DNA of 64,000 nucleotides, taken from positions 614,910,476-614,974,475 of the forward strand of contig NC_081408.1 in assembly GCF_030272615.1 (NCBI RefSeq). The letters are read 5' to 3'. Within the stretch, counting starts at the first letter, position 1. Every line of letters starts with the position of its first letter. The notes under the pieces were generated by a model. The model did no database searches and was not told the origin of the DNA. It was given only the letters and a program-made list of their open reading frames with translations. The stretch is from Cryptomeria japonica. Its lineage: Eukaryota > Streptophyta > Pinopsida > Cupressales > Cupressaceae. This document shows, in pieces, positions 32,437 through 45,998 of the stretch. The position numbers and the translations under genes were made by a program.

Positions 32437-33902
32437 CAGCAACCAAATCAGTTTCCCTGAAACTAGGAATAGGAGGCAATATGCATTTAGTTAGTTTGAT
32501 CTGCAGTAAGAAAAAAATCACCCCCTCCTTTCTTGTTTGTGTTATTGAATTATATAGGTTGAATTTAAATTTTCTTTCTTTGGTTAAATTTTCTATGTTT
32601 GCTGACCATGTTGGCTACTAGTGCCAAATCGCACTCTTTCCTCTCTTTTTCCCACGACTCAGCACAAGGTATCCTTTCTGATATCGCCTTTATTTTTCCC
32701 TTGGATTGACTTGATCTACATGTATCAGTTATTTTTCTTCTAATTTTTATTGATTGCAAATTTTTACTAAGCTTTCAAATTATGAAATTTAATTTGCGTT
32801 GAAAGTCGATTTCATAGAGTCTAATCGACTCTTAGGGGGCATAAGATGTGTATATTATATATTTATTATATATATTGTGTTACATTTGTTTATTTATCCT
32901 TTCTTTGAATTTTATTATTATCCTCAATAAGAATGACCTTCCACAATTGGGTAGTATTGGTTTTTACCTTTGTTTATTGTCTATGATGGATGATTAGAAA
33001 AGTGTGCTTGATTATGGGTTAACCAGGGAAGGGTGTTTTCTTTCACCTACCCCAATAGAGTTAAATTGGCAAAAAAATTATTGATTTTCTCCCTACCATA
33101 ACACATGTAGTTAGTTCAACTATTTGGTTGTTAGTTCTACATGCATGCACAGGTTCCATTCCCACCAGTTGGTTCTGGTTTCCTAGTAAAACTTCGTTGT
33201 GAGGGACGGGAGCTTATCATGAGTATCTGGGAAGTGTAAGCTTCATTTGGTTGGGTGCATAAAATGCCTAGGTCATATGTTTGTCTTCTAGATTTGCAAA
33301 TGGAGTTGAGTTTGATGGCAATGGAGACAACGCATCTGGAGATAGAGAATCAGAGAAAATATATGTAGTAATTGAAAGATGTATATTGTATTGTATCTTT
33401 ATTGTAAATGATTAGAATGGTCTCATGAAAAGCTATGTAAAGGACCTAAGAGGTCTAATGATGTAAATATGACAAAAACTCACAATGAAAATGTAACTAA
33501 TGGAAAGAAAAGAAAAATCACTAACCTGCTAACCCACTAACATGCGTCTTTTGTGCATGATTTACTTTCCTTTGGTTACTTTTCATTTCATGAATGCATG
33601 CATGTTGACATATAATTTCAATTAGTTGACATTAATTATGGCACATTAGTTATGGATTTTGCATGTTAATCTAATTTTGTGATAATTCATGCAAACTTTA
33701 CTTATATCTCTCTTTTTCTGTGTTGCATGATAAGTTTTGCATGTTAGACGTGCATCGCATGAATGTTAATTTTTACTTTATCTATTTGCATGCATGTCAG
33801 CTAACTTAATTCTCGCATGTGCATTAATGGAAATTTAATTAGAATGTAATTATAAATTATTTATGAGGAAAAAATTTGGGTTAGGACTAGCGAGTCCTTA
33901 CA
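32437..33902 (+). repeat. Right terminal direct repeat (3' LTR) of the chromovirus-like element
   Basis: The sequence is colinear with 16336-17894 and ends ...GAGTCCTTACA; the LINE resumes at once. It lacks the roughly 94 bp block found in the left copy. It contains the same polypurine-like CTTAGGGGGC (about 32831) and TGTATATT, so the alternative short-LTR reading applies here too. Confidence 0.7.
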
Positions 33903-36900
33903 CATGCCACAAAGGCGCTTTCTACCAACCCTTTCTCTACAAGTTAGCAAGTCTGGATGGCTTAGCTTCATCATCAAAAGCAAATAGTTGACAACCATGT
34001 TACAGATGAGCTCGGCTCAAAGCCAAATTGCACTAGTTAAAAGTGGTAGAATGAGATTCTAAGGAAATATTTTGGCTCTTTTGTGCTTGTCACTCTTCGC
34101 TAGGCATAGAAAAATTAAGGTAAGACGATGCTCTCTAAGCTACCAAACATTCTTTAAGCGTTTGTATGTCATTATGTGAAAGGTTTCACTACTTAGGATA
34201 CTTCTACTAAGCGATAAAGAGCCCTTCAGGATTGCCTCTAGGTAATCTCACATCGGCTTTCAAAGTTTCAGCATGCTTTTTGTGAACAATTGTTCTCCAT
34301 TGAGGACCTAAAGGTGACTATCAATTCTATGGTAGATGACAAAGCTCCTGGTTGTGAGAGTTTCTTATGCAAGCTCTATAAATCCCTTTGGCCTTATGTG
34401 GGTTTCAACCATCATAAGATTTATCTTAAATCTTTTCACAACCAATCCTTAAGTCAAATGATTAATAGAGGTAATATCAAATTTATACCTAAACCTGGCA
34501 ATTTAAAGGATATTTTTAATTGGTAGTTGATCATGTTTTTTAATGTCTCCTATGAGATTATAGCCAAGACCTTGGCTTTGAAAATTTGTTATTTGCTTCC
34601 TCAAATTGTTCATCTTGAGAAAACTAGTATATTATTAAATCTAGGTTTATTCTTGATAATATCATTGTCATTTGGGAAGGCATGGAATGGGCTTAGCACT
34701 CTAAGAAACAACCCCCATTTTTGCAAATTAACTTTGCCAAGGCCTATGACCATGTATTGAATGGCCTTTCATTTTGGCTATGTTGGGTGCTCTTGAGTTT
34801 GGTCCTCGCTTTATTCAATTTATGAAAATGCTCTTTAGGAATGCCTTTGCATGCATCACCATCAATGGTCACCAATATGCAGCTTTGGGGCTTCACCATT
34901 CTATTTGCCAAGGTTGTCCTCTTGCTCCATCCTTATATATTCTTGTTACTGAAAGATTTGGGTATTTGTTGGCAAACTCTATCTCCTCAAGGAGAGTTAG
35001 AGGAATTGTCCTACCTAAGTCACCTAACCAATTGGTTAATGGGCATTTTCTAGATGACACTTTTCTCACAATCATTGAAGAGGAGCAAAATATCAATGAG
35101 GCTCATTTATGCCTCAACATTGTCTAGCTTTTGGTTTTGACATCCAATGGCATAAAACTTAGTGTTATTGTCAATCCTTCCTTCTCGTGCTTTCCTCGCT
35201 TCTGGGGTGTGGTTGGAGGTGGATTGGACTTGGAGAAATATTTCATTTTTTGGGAATTCCCTATGCCTTTCAAGCCTTCCCTATAGACCTTTAGAATGTG
35301 TTTCTTGTTAGAACTGAGAAGAAACTCTCTTAATGGATTACTAAGTCACTTTCACTAGCTAGTAAATTTTTGGTCTACTCTAAAATTCTTGTGGCCTCTC
35401 CCATGTGTATTATTCTTCTTGTTGGGCACGGTCTAACACCTCCTATATGAAGCTAGAAAATCTCCTTTGTGACTTTTTGTGGGCCTCTTCCGAAGACCAC
35501 AAGATTTTTCGTTATGTTGCTTGGGATTTTTTTTGCCTACCACATGAGTCTAGTAATATTGGTCTCCTTTCCACTCAAATACAAGGTCTCCCTCTTTGTG
35601 CCAAATGGATTGTGTGGGCTATCTATCATAATGAGACCAACCAGATTCTTCTCAGACACTACGTTTATTTTAGTTTTTCAACCAATAGGCCTGCCAAGAA
35701 GAGGATTAGCTTTCATACCCTTCTAATTATGAAAGAGGTTGTTCATATCAAGGGTAGTTTTGCTACCAAAATTATCTAACATTCTTATGAAGCCATTAAG
35801 CCCTAGCTAAGGTGGGTCAACTCTAGATTTTGAGATGGGTTATCTTTTAACCAACAAAACCTTTTGCGGTCTCCTCTCAATCAAATTCAAGGACTTCCCC
35901 TAACTCATGTGTCTTGGGTTCATGCCTTTTAGTTTTATAAAACATGCATTTGTACACTCTGTGATTTGTTCTCTAGAGCTTCTATGAACATTCATTCTTG
36001 GGAAGATTTGAAATTCTAGTACCATCTTTTATGACCAAATTGACAAACATTCGACATAGTTGTGTCAACTCTACCTCTAAATATGCTACACAAACTTAGC
36101 ATTTACTCTGTCAAAACTTCATCTAGAAGGATTGGCATTGGCATCTTAACACTTCTTATTACAATTATAATACATGTTTTGGTTGTTGTTGGCTCTCTTC
36201 ACACCTTCCTATGGTGCTTGTTTTAAATTGATGATGACATTTGCAATCACCTCTATCTATTTGGTAATGATGTTTTCACAACATTTAGTCAACTTTCATT
36301 GAGCCTAAACTTGCCCATTTTGCATCTTGTATTATTCTCCAAGTCTTGCTTGTGGGATCTCGCCTTAAGCATATGGAAATTTCGGACCCTTTTTTTAACT
36401 TTTGCGGCCAACCAGATTCTTTCAAATACCTATTTTGGTTTTGCAGTCATGCTCAACATTTGTGGAGTTGGATTCTTGACATCTTTCACTCCTTCCAGTT
36501 AGAACATTTTTTAACACATGGTTCTTTTGGGGGATTGGACTCGCATTCCCTTCAAGTCCAAGTGGATGGTCATTGGCTAGTGGTGGTGGTGGTGGTTGGC
36601 TATACTCTTCAAAGTGGATCCCTTAGTTGGCTCTGGCAATTTCACCTGTAAGAAATGAAGATAAAGAGGAGGGAGAGACTAATATTGATGAGGGGTGCTC
36701 CCATCCTGAAATCACCCCAAACCTTGTTGATGTATAAGATAAACAGGATGGACGAGATCATCTTCCACCTTACACTGGTGTTGTTCTTGCCGCTTAGGCA
36801 ACTTTCTTGTTATTTATGTTATCTTGCTTTTTGGGTACTACATGTGTGACATATAGGAGTGACATATGTTATCTTGTTATTTATGTTATCTTGCTTTCTG

Positions 36901-36990
36901 GGTACTACGTGTGTGACATATTTTTTTGTGTGGATGTGTATATATCTATAAATTAATATAAATGGAGACATGTATTCATCAAAATTAAAT
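33903..36990 (+). pseudogene. L1-type LINE ORF2, reverse transcriptase to C-terminus (3' half of the split LINE)
   Basis: Reverse transcriptase starts near 34278 with FSIEDLKVTINSMVDDKAPG, then INRGNIKFIPKPGNLKDIFNW, here with W-stop. Near 34720-34760 comes NFAKAYDHVLN, the first catalytic box with its first Asp changed to Asn. 34774-35127 carries LHHSICQGCPLAPSLYILVT and HFLDDTFL, the FADD-type catalytic box. 35405-35779 gives the thumb-like region with LCDFLWASS and WDFFCLPHESSNIGLL. 36340-36530 gives the C-terminal zinc-binding region with FFNFCGQPDSFKYLFWFCSH. Stops are frequent. The 3' untranslated end runs to about 36990; no poly(A) tail is preserved. It continues the endonuclease remnant at 15250-16335. 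Confidence 0.85.
36810..36925 (+). repeat. Tandem duplication, about 65 bp unit
   Basis: A unit containing TTATGTTATCTTGCTT and CTGGGTACTAC then GTGTGACATAT occurs twice (about 36812-36860 and 36877-36925) with few differences. It lies in the 3' untranslated region of the LINE. Confidence 0.7.
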
Positions 36991-38107
36991 CAACACAATA
37001 GCTAATAGGATAGATTAGGTTAGCAATAAATTTGATTTAAAAATTGGAAGTTTTGGATTCATTTTCACAAATCATGGAATTCCCCAAGGTTTAATCCCAT
37101 AAATTACAGATATTAAATTGGGTGGGAAAGAGAAAATTTGAGAATTAGGATCGATGCCTAGGAATAAGTTGAAATGGGATTAGATAACCCGGTATTATGT
37201 ACTAGCTCTTAGCGAAATTAGTGACATTTGTACATCTATTATTGTATAAAGCACAACTAGGTCAAAACAAATCCAATCTAAAAGAGAAAATTGGAAGGTA
37301 TATAATTTTCACCATTACGATTAAAAATATTTGAGTAATACTTTCACATAGAGAAATTAAATGTACACAATATTTATTATTATAACAAGTTTCATGTAGC
37401 AACTAGTTCTTGTCATTGCATTATAGTTGAAAGTTAATTGTGATTAGTTAAAAGACTAATAAATTGACTAGTTTAGTATCTCATTTGTTCTAACATTTGC
37501 AATATGGCCTTTTTAAATCAACCTTTAGCAATCAACTCGATTAAATATTATGAACTTTTTGAATAGCAAATTTGAATATACACATTCTAAAAACAAACAT
37601 TAACATTGCTAGAAAATTAATGCTTTGAATTTCTTATTAGGATAAGTGAGATTATATTTTTTTACATTGTTGTTGTCAAATGATAGTTGATAATATCACA
37701 TAATAGTCAATCCTATCATTGCAATAGTCTAGAAAATGGTTAGTAGTTTTTGTTTTCTAAAGGTAGAACTTGATAGAATCACATGTAACAACCAGTCCCT
37801 ATCATTGCAATAGTCCACAAAAATGATCAATAGTTTCTTCGAGAGTGCTTATCAACATTGTTATAATCATCTCAATTTGATAATCATGTACAATCAAATA
37901 AATTTGAATAAAGATATCAACAATCTTTGACATTGAGCTAAAGAAAATTGATACATTTGTTTTTATCATCCTTAAAGAAAATTTGTCATTCGTGCTTCTC
38001 CTCCAACAAAATGCACTAAAACCATTTTTTTTTTACTAAAATCCAAATTAAAACAATTTTCTTCAGACCCTATGATCTCCATTATTTTACATTTTTCTAT
38101 ACGAATA
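36991..38107. other. Unassigned AT-rich stretch with a degenerate tandem repeat
   Basis: No gene is seen. Two copies of a unit of about 98 bp containing CTATCATTGCAATAGTC occur at about 37684-37770 and 37782-37865, and a weaker relative lies at about 37385-37450 (GTCATTGCATTATAG). The remainder has no recognisable structure. Confidence 0.5.
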
Positions 38108-38335
38108 TATAATCTAGTTATTTGCCGTACATAGCTCCAAGAATCAACTGTGTTTGATTCTTTGATCGACACTTCGGATCAAACTCCATGATCCATCATA
38201 AAGAATAAGAATATATAATCTAATCTCTCTGGTTTTTGCTTTCTTATTTCTAATGATGGATCATGGAGTTTGATCTGAAATGTCGATCAAAAAATCTCAC
38301 ACAATTGATTCTACAATCTAATTATTTATTTGACT
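38108..38335. repeat. Long imperfect inverted repeat (hairpin), CpG-bearing
   Basis: The left arm (about 38130-38213) and right arm (about 38244-38325) are complementary for about 80 bases with few mismatches. Both contain the word pair GATGGATCATGGAGTTTGAT and TGTCGATCAA in opposite senses, separated by about 30 bases. Weaker pairing extends outward to about 38108 and 38335. This could be a foldback transposon remnant (MITE-like), a recent inverted duplication, or the source of a double-stranded RNA. No terminal motif or target duplication was established. Confidence 0.7.
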
Positions 38336-38586
38336 ACTACTTTCATGAGAAACGACTATGCCACCATATAAATCGCCAGCCATATAAGAATAAAGAATCA
38401 TACCGAAAAATATACCTCTCATACGACTAACAAACAAACAATTTATATGACTACATAGCGAGTTCCACTTTCATGAGCAGGAGTTATATGTATCTCTGAT
38501 CATTTCACCTCCATTGATGATAGACGTTGACAAGAATTCTTTCTTGGAAGGAATGAATTCTCATGAGAGCAATAAACAATAATTGA

Positions 38587-38934
38587 ATGTACGCATATAC
38601 TCCAAGTTTTAGTGTCGTGTTTATAAGAAGTCATGTGGAAGTAACCTCGTTGGTTTATCAGTCCCGACTGATAATTACGACACATATTAAAACGTACAAC
38701 TTCCTTTTGACGAAGTCGGGAAAATTAACGTTGAGAGATAACGTATTCTCTATCACGACTCCAATGTGGACGATTCGTATTCAATCGGAAAAAGTTGATG
38801 TAATACCAGTCATGGCTAATTTCCATCCAAATCCAAAAGCAAAGAAGTTGGGAGGTGATATTTCTGTTTTATATCAGCAAGTGGTAGAGACTGAATATGA
38901 CATTTCTGCCTTTTTCTCTCTTGGTGAACGATGA
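38587..38934 (+). CDS. 115-codon ORF of unknown function in a CpG-rich patch
   Basis: This frame starts at ATG 38587, directly after an in-frame TGA, and ends at TGA 38932-38934. The product would have about 115 residues, with stretches such as VTSLVYQSRLIITTHIKTY, GKLTLRDNVFSITTPMWTI and ANFHPNPKAKKLGGDISVL. I do not recognise it, and see no retroelement, signal peptide or membrane motif. By eye the ORF keeps about 15 CpG dinucleotides in 348 bases, far more than the surrounding decayed repeats, which suggests recent arrival or a history without methylation. AATAAA-like words lie about 470 bases downstream (39400). It may be a last exon or fragment of a host gene, or chance. Confidence 0.35.
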   Translation: MYAYTPSFSVVFIRSHVEVTSLVYQSRLIITTHIKTYNFLLTKSGKLTLRDNVFSITTPMWTIRIQSEKVDVIPVMANFHPNPKAKKLGGDISVLYQQVVETEYDISAFFSLGER

Positions 38935-39689
38935 TTAAGCCTCCTTTCCAAGACACGGTCAAGAGATATGCATGCGTCTCTTTAAGAATACTTTGAGACG
39001 TACTCGGGACCCCTTGGGGAATAAGATTTGGAAATTTGAAGTTGGTTGAGAGTGAAATAAGGTTTAGTTGATCGAGGGTTGCGGTTTAATGGATTGAGGT
39101 TAACTGGTAAGGATGATGGTATGTTTTTCGATTTTGATGTCCATCTTGAGGTTTAAATAGTTTGGAGATGTGATTAGATCAAGCTCAGTTTGTCGATGAC
39201 TTTGACATACTGGGTGGGTCGAGAGTGGTGACTTCTAGTTGTCATGTATGTTCCATCATGATATTGTGATTTACTATATAAAACCAGACATTGATATTTA
39301 TGTAGCCTAGTTACTTCTGTAAGAAAGCATGTCCACCAAACTATACTAACTACTATGTTTTAGATGTGCGATAGAGAGCTCTAGTTGGAGGCTTGAATAA
39401 ATGAAAGTCTCACTCGTATGTAGCTTCGAGGTTTATTATTTGGCTTTTTTTGTTTTATCTTATTGGGTTACTAGGATACCATAAGAATTTTTATACTAAT
39501 TACACCATTAGTTTCACCTTTATGATGGATTAAGGTTGTATATATTGCTCTTTTTCAAGATTTTATAGCTTTGGTTTAAACAACAAAGAGTATGGTGCCC
39601 AAGAGAGCAAGAAATTTTGTAAGCAAGGTGTATAATGAAGTAATCAACATGAGAATCTTGTTGATGTTTGTTTATCTATTGATGTTGTA
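38935..39689. other. Stretch downstream of the 115-codon ORF
   Basis: No gene is seen. CpG content stays fairly high to about 39120 and then falls. A TATATAAAACC motif occurs near 39275 and GAATAAATGAAAG near 39395. They could be a TATA-like box and a polyadenylation-like word, but neither is tied to a transcript. Confidence 0.4.
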
Positions 39690-40362
39690 GACTCTATTTT
39701 TCAATGGTATGAAAGATATAATTTAATTGCTTACTGTGCTAGTCATATTCCCTCAAAATAATCACTTACCACTTGGGTTAAGCATGCATGGCATCTATCT
39801 TGCAAGGATTTGCAATCTTACTAAAAAAAATATTCTTCTCTTTTAAGGAACCTCGAAAATTTAATATGCTCGTCAACCATTCTTGCTATTACTTTATGTG
39901 CAATAACTTTTTGTTGTTGTCTCATTAGACCCACAATTTCAAGGTCTTAGAGAAAGCATCACTCAAGGTTCATGTTTGGATAAAGTTTCTTGGTTTGCTA
40001 ACTCAACTCTAGGATTTCTTGGAGAAAATTGTGTCATCATTAGAATGTTTTATTTTTTATGAACACGACAAGTTTTTTGGTCAATCCCCATGAGAGGGTC
40101 TATATCAAAGTGGACCTCGCCACTACTCTTAAAATATCCTTGTAAATATAAAGAAAAATTCATCACATTTTGCAAAAGGTAAATTACATTATTTTTGTAA
40201 AAATTATTTTTAGCAAGCTCGTGATTACAAGATCGAATATGTTCACTTATTTCATGACCAACCTTAAGCTTACCTCCAAGTCTCCAACGCTAACTACTAA
40301 AGACAAGGGTTGGACCGGTATCTAAGGTTAAAAACTCTCAATTTCAAAACCCTTAATACCAA
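39690..40362 (+). pseudogene. LINE ORF1 fragment (DUF4283-like), copy 1
   Basis: This is a decayed plus-strand fragment of the RNA-binding ORF1 of plant L1-type LINEs. Readable pieces are FQWYERYNLIAYCASHIPSK, FKEPRKFNMLVNHSCYYF, HNFKVLEKASLKVHVWIKFL and, later, a degenerate Cys/His stretch where a zinc knuckle would be. 39836-40362 matches 43803-44326 along its length. The order (ORF1 here, an endonuclease-like piece at 41520) suggests one LINE remnant across 39.7-41.8 kb. The assignment rests on family resemblance and several frames, so it is moderate. Confidence 0.5.
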
Positions 40363-41519
40363 AATACTTTTTAAATTTTTTAACAAAGTCTAGTAGTATG
40401 TCCACAAAACTAAGATAGTTCCCTAGCCTCTAGAATTGTTCTAATGCAAACCACTCAAATTGTTATCCAAGGGTTATTTTTTTAGTTTTTGGACTTCCTC
40501 TACAAGTGATAAACCCATTAGGAAATCCCATGGTCCATCACATAATGATCACATGACTCATCAAGGATGATGAAGGGTACTCCACTTACAAACCCAAACA
40601 CAAAGCAACAACAAAGAAATAAACTAAAAATGAAAGAAAGAAACAATTGCTTTCTATTATCCCAATGAAATTAAACTACAACCTTTAGAAAAATAACATG
40701 CTACAGCCATATGGTCTTTCTCATTACAACGATCGACAAGCCAGAGCCATGATCTACACTACTGGAACTATGTTCTGTAGCCATCATTTCCCTTTTTAAT
40801 CCAAAATATATAACTATCTTAGAATGTTTTGGAAATGTGTAACCCCATTTTTTTATGCCAAAAGCTTAACCATCCATTTTCCCACTCTAGAAGATATTTT
40901 AGTGGAAATTGGAAGTCAAACTTCTAGGAGCCATAACTTTCAAATCGGTCATTAGATCTTCAATCATCATATATCCTTAGAAACCTCATGAGGAGACCTA
41001 CAATGATCAATTGTGCTAATGCAAAATCTATGAACAACTTTCAAGTCCACTCGAGGCTTCTAAGGCCTTCAAAATTGCATTTGAAGTTGCATTGGAGAAA
41101 TTTCCCACACTTAACACCTTAATAAATCTCAAATGCCACAAGATTTTGGGATGATTTTTTCATCATTCACCTTATATTATAGTCTCACTCCACGAGGTAA
41201 ATTTTCAAGTTCATACATGAAGAAATGCAAAGTTACTAAAAATAGTAGCCCTACTATTTTTAGCCCTTATTGAAAAAATAAACAATATTTTTGGGTGATG
41301 CAATATTTCTCTTAATCCTTGGATTCTCTTGAATTAGAGGAGGAGATAGAGCATTTCAATTTTTCTCTATCGCATTGGGTGTCTATCTCTTACCAAACTA
41401 ATGTCCTCTTTTAAACAATATATATAGTCTTAGAAAATGAGGATGATCCACCAAAACTATTAATAGATAATTCTCCCACATGAAATTTATTTGTGTAATG
41501 TATGCTTCCTATAGACATT
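40363..41519. other. Unassigned, probably decayed LINE interior
   Basis: No domain is readable. It lies between an ORF1-like and an endonuclease-like LINE fragment and may be their linker or a later insertion. No repeats or regulatory motifs stand out. Confidence 0.4.
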
Positions 41520-41770
41520 TATAATAATATCTATGTTAGGTTGATTTATGAAACGTTTAATCCTTCTAATGTGATTTGCCTTCAAGAAGTTAGAATTTCT
41601 AATCTTTTACATATGAATTTGAGACAATATGATCTCAAGCATAACAATCCACCACCCTAGATGAAGATGGTCATCATGGTGTGTGTATTTTACTTTCTCC
41701 TCATTTAATCTCATCTTTTATTTTCTTACAAGAATATCCAAAATACATTGTTAGTCTGGTTCCTTATTTT
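41520..41770 (+). pseudogene. LINE endonuclease N-terminal fragment
   Basis: One frame reads NPSNVICLQEVRISNLLHMN, the LQE segment that carries the metal-binding Glu of the LINE endonuclease. After a stop and a frameshift near 41655 another frame reads DEDGHHGVCILLSPHLISS, resembling the following GG..ILLSP segment. The reverse transcriptase part is absent. Confidence 0.45.
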
Positions 41771-42439
41771 AACTAGTTCATATGACATCACTCCTAGTGC
41801 AAGTGAAAATTTGATTAGATGATGAATATAAAAGTATAGTGAAATAATCTTTATTTTTATGATCTCTAACATTTAATTTCATAGTGGAAACAATGCATTT
41901 CCAGGTTTACCACAACTATAATAATAAATACTCACGTGACAACCTTTTCCACAACTACTACCATGTCCTTGCCTTCTAGTATCACATCCTTCATAACATG
42001 GTGTGCTCTATCTAGACTAAACCTCTACTTTTTCAAGGGTATTTGTAGCCTTATTTCCACAATATTTTCCTAGATTACACAACCCAATGGTAAGTGCACC
42101 AAGATGGGGCAACAAAAAATTGCCACTTTACTTTTTGGCCCCCATCGAAGCATAATGTGCTAGCCAAATAACAAATTATCCAAATATGGTGTGTGCACTT
42201 ACATTTGGAATGACAAAGCCTTAGGCTTGGTCAATTTTTAAACCAAAATGCTAGTGCACAATTTGGCTAGTGCACTTTGGAAAAGTTATAGAAAAAAAGT
42301 GCAAAGTTGCCCTCATTTTTGTTGTTTTCTCTCATGGCCTGTGTTTTTTTCTCCTCAAACCCATTTACTCATGATCAAAGGAAGTCATGTTTCATCCTCA
42401 AATTCGTGTTCACAATCAAAGGAAGAATTTTTTTCTCCT
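41771..42439. other. Unassigned stretch before the polypurine satellite
   Basis: No gene is seen. The phrase TTTCTCCTCAAACC recurs at about 42348 and 42433, part of a local duplication of about 85 bases just before the GA-rich tract. The open frame from 42307 runs into the GA repeat and encodes Arg-Glu repeats, an artefact. Confidence 0.5.
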
Positions 42440-43802
<1,363 letters not shown>

Positions 43803-44326
43803 TTTAAGGAACCTCAATAATTTAATATGATCTTGAACCACTCTTGCTACTATTTTGTATGCAATAAATTTTTGGTATTGCCTCAATAGACCCACAACTT
43901 CAAGGTCTTAGAGAAAGCATCACTCAAGGTTCATGTTTGCTTAAATTTCTTGGTTTTCCAATCTATCTTTGTGCTTTCTTAGAGAAAATTATCTCATCAA
44001 TGGAATGTTTTATTTAATATGAACAAGACAAACTTGTTTGTTAATTCCCACAAGAGGGTCTATATTAAAGTGAACCGCTCCACTAATCTTAGAATATCCT
44101 TGAAAATTTAAGAAAAATTTATTCACTTTTTGCAAAAGTTGAATTACATTATTTTTTACAAAACTTCTTTTAGCCTCTAATTCCATGATCACAAGATTGG
44201 ATATTGCTCACTTATCTCACAGCCAACCTTTAAGCTTATTGTCAAGGCTCCAACGTTGACTACTAAGTACAAGGTTTGGACAACTATTAGAGGTTAAAAA
44301 GTCTCAATTCCAAAACCATTAAAAAT
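43803..44326 (+). pseudogene. LINE ORF1 fragment (DUF4283-like), copy 2
   Basis: It matches 39836-40362 over about 525 bases with many substitutions. Pieces such as HNFKVLEKASLKVHVCLNFL and FLQKLNYIIFYKTSF are readable in different frames. Its left end coincides with the end of the polypurine satellite. It may be a second LINE or half of a duplication that spans the satellite. Confidence 0.5.
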
Positions 44327-45998
44327 CTAATGTCTCAACCAAAAAAAAAAAGAAATATTTCAGATCCAAAAAATTGATTTATAATTGTTATGCTAATTTC
44401 ACCGGAAACACCAAAACTAGCTATCTAGTATTGCATAGAAATGGTACAAAATTTATTTTATTTAAAAAAAAAAACATTAAAAAAACTCATCAAATACAAC
44501 TGAAATAGATTTTTTTTATCTCAAATAATATTTGACGAGGTCCAAAATTGATTCATCACAACAACAACATAATTCGGCTTCATACATCAAAATTCACCCA
44601 ATTGTACTCAAAACTAATAAATTAGTCTTCACTAGAAGGACATAAATTGAATGAACTTCCCAAAGAGCACAAATAAATTGATTTTCTAATATGCTGCAAT
44701 ATTTTAATAGATCTGAAAATTAATTTACAATAACAGAAAATTATATAGCTTCTTAGACCAAAATCTTCACGAAACCTTCAAAACTATTACAAATCTAGAC
44801 TAGTCGATTTACTCCAAAGACCCCAAATTAAAATAGGTTTATTCCTAAATGGAAATACGAGCATATAAATCTGATTACAATAATAATAACAGCAACATGG
44901 TGTATCACATCTACAAAAATTAACACATCTAGCATTTAACACAACTATGCTTTGAAGAACTCCCAAAACACAAATGAAGAACACCCATACATTAGAAAAG
45001 AAGAAACTAACAATCTTACAAATTTCCTTTAGCCTAAATGCAATCTCAATATGCGAATTCCCTTTACGCTCAAATGGTTTTCATCCTTTGATCACCCAAA
45101 GCTTGTGGGTTTTCATCCACAAGCTTTCTCCTTCAATGGAATAAGTTGTCTACAAGTCTGCAAATATGAGAGAAGAGATAATAATAAACATTCCTTCCAC
45201 AATCTCAAACCACCATATTTATAACCATTCAATAAAAGTTGAGTGCCCAAAATTACTATTGAGTTTCCAACCATTGAGTTGCCTGAAAGACCCTTGCATT
45301 TGTAATAGTCAATTATTTCTTGAACATCTTGTTGCATAACCCAAAGAACACAAATTACAATGCCCAATAGAAACTCCATAAATCATAAATTTAATATTTA
45401 ACTTCCCTCTTATATTATAAATATTTGGACAATAATAAATATTAAATGGATTACTCCTATGATTTCCTTATTAACCCATGGCAGAAAAAAAAAATGTGTT
45501 AATATTGACTAAAATCCAAATTTAAACAAAAGAGGACATGACAAGTCCTCCCTCCCAAAATTTATCATCCTTAATAAATTATAATCATATATATCCAAGG
45601 GCCTAATTCTAAAATAATTTTTTCGTATTTTATTTATGTGTGATTTAGTAGCCTTTGCCAATGAGCACAATGTAAACCTAGAATTTTATATTCTTGTGTA
45701 ATAATGTCATTATTCTAACAATAATATTCATGAAATCTGACCAATTGGATGAGAAAATATTTGATTCATTACTTCTAATATTTCAACTAATCTGTCAACT
45801 TACAAAATGTAGTTGTGGTCATTATCCTTCCTAGGAATCTGAGAACTCTCGAATTCGTGGACCTAGGCTAGATGAATTTGATGTAATTATCTCCAAGGCA
45901 TAACCAAATTACCCATGTCATCAGTTGGTGTGCCATATACATTCATTTCTTCGTGTTCAGCATTCTTCATTTCACAACCTTTTGTCCCAAATATATGT
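44327..45998. other. Unassigned AT-rich stretch
   Basis: No gene or recognisable element. A minus-strand TATA-like GGTTATAAATATGG lies at about 45216-45229, upstream (on that strand) of a pyrimidine-rich stretch, and could be an old LTR promoter. Frames at 44787-44984 and 45113-45379 on the minus strand have no known content. Confidence 0.45.

Noticed and set aside
38587-38934. The 115-codon ORF as a fragment of an endogenous virus (for example a movement protein)
   Set aside because: No diagnostic motif is visible and the resemblance was only impressionistic; left as unknown.
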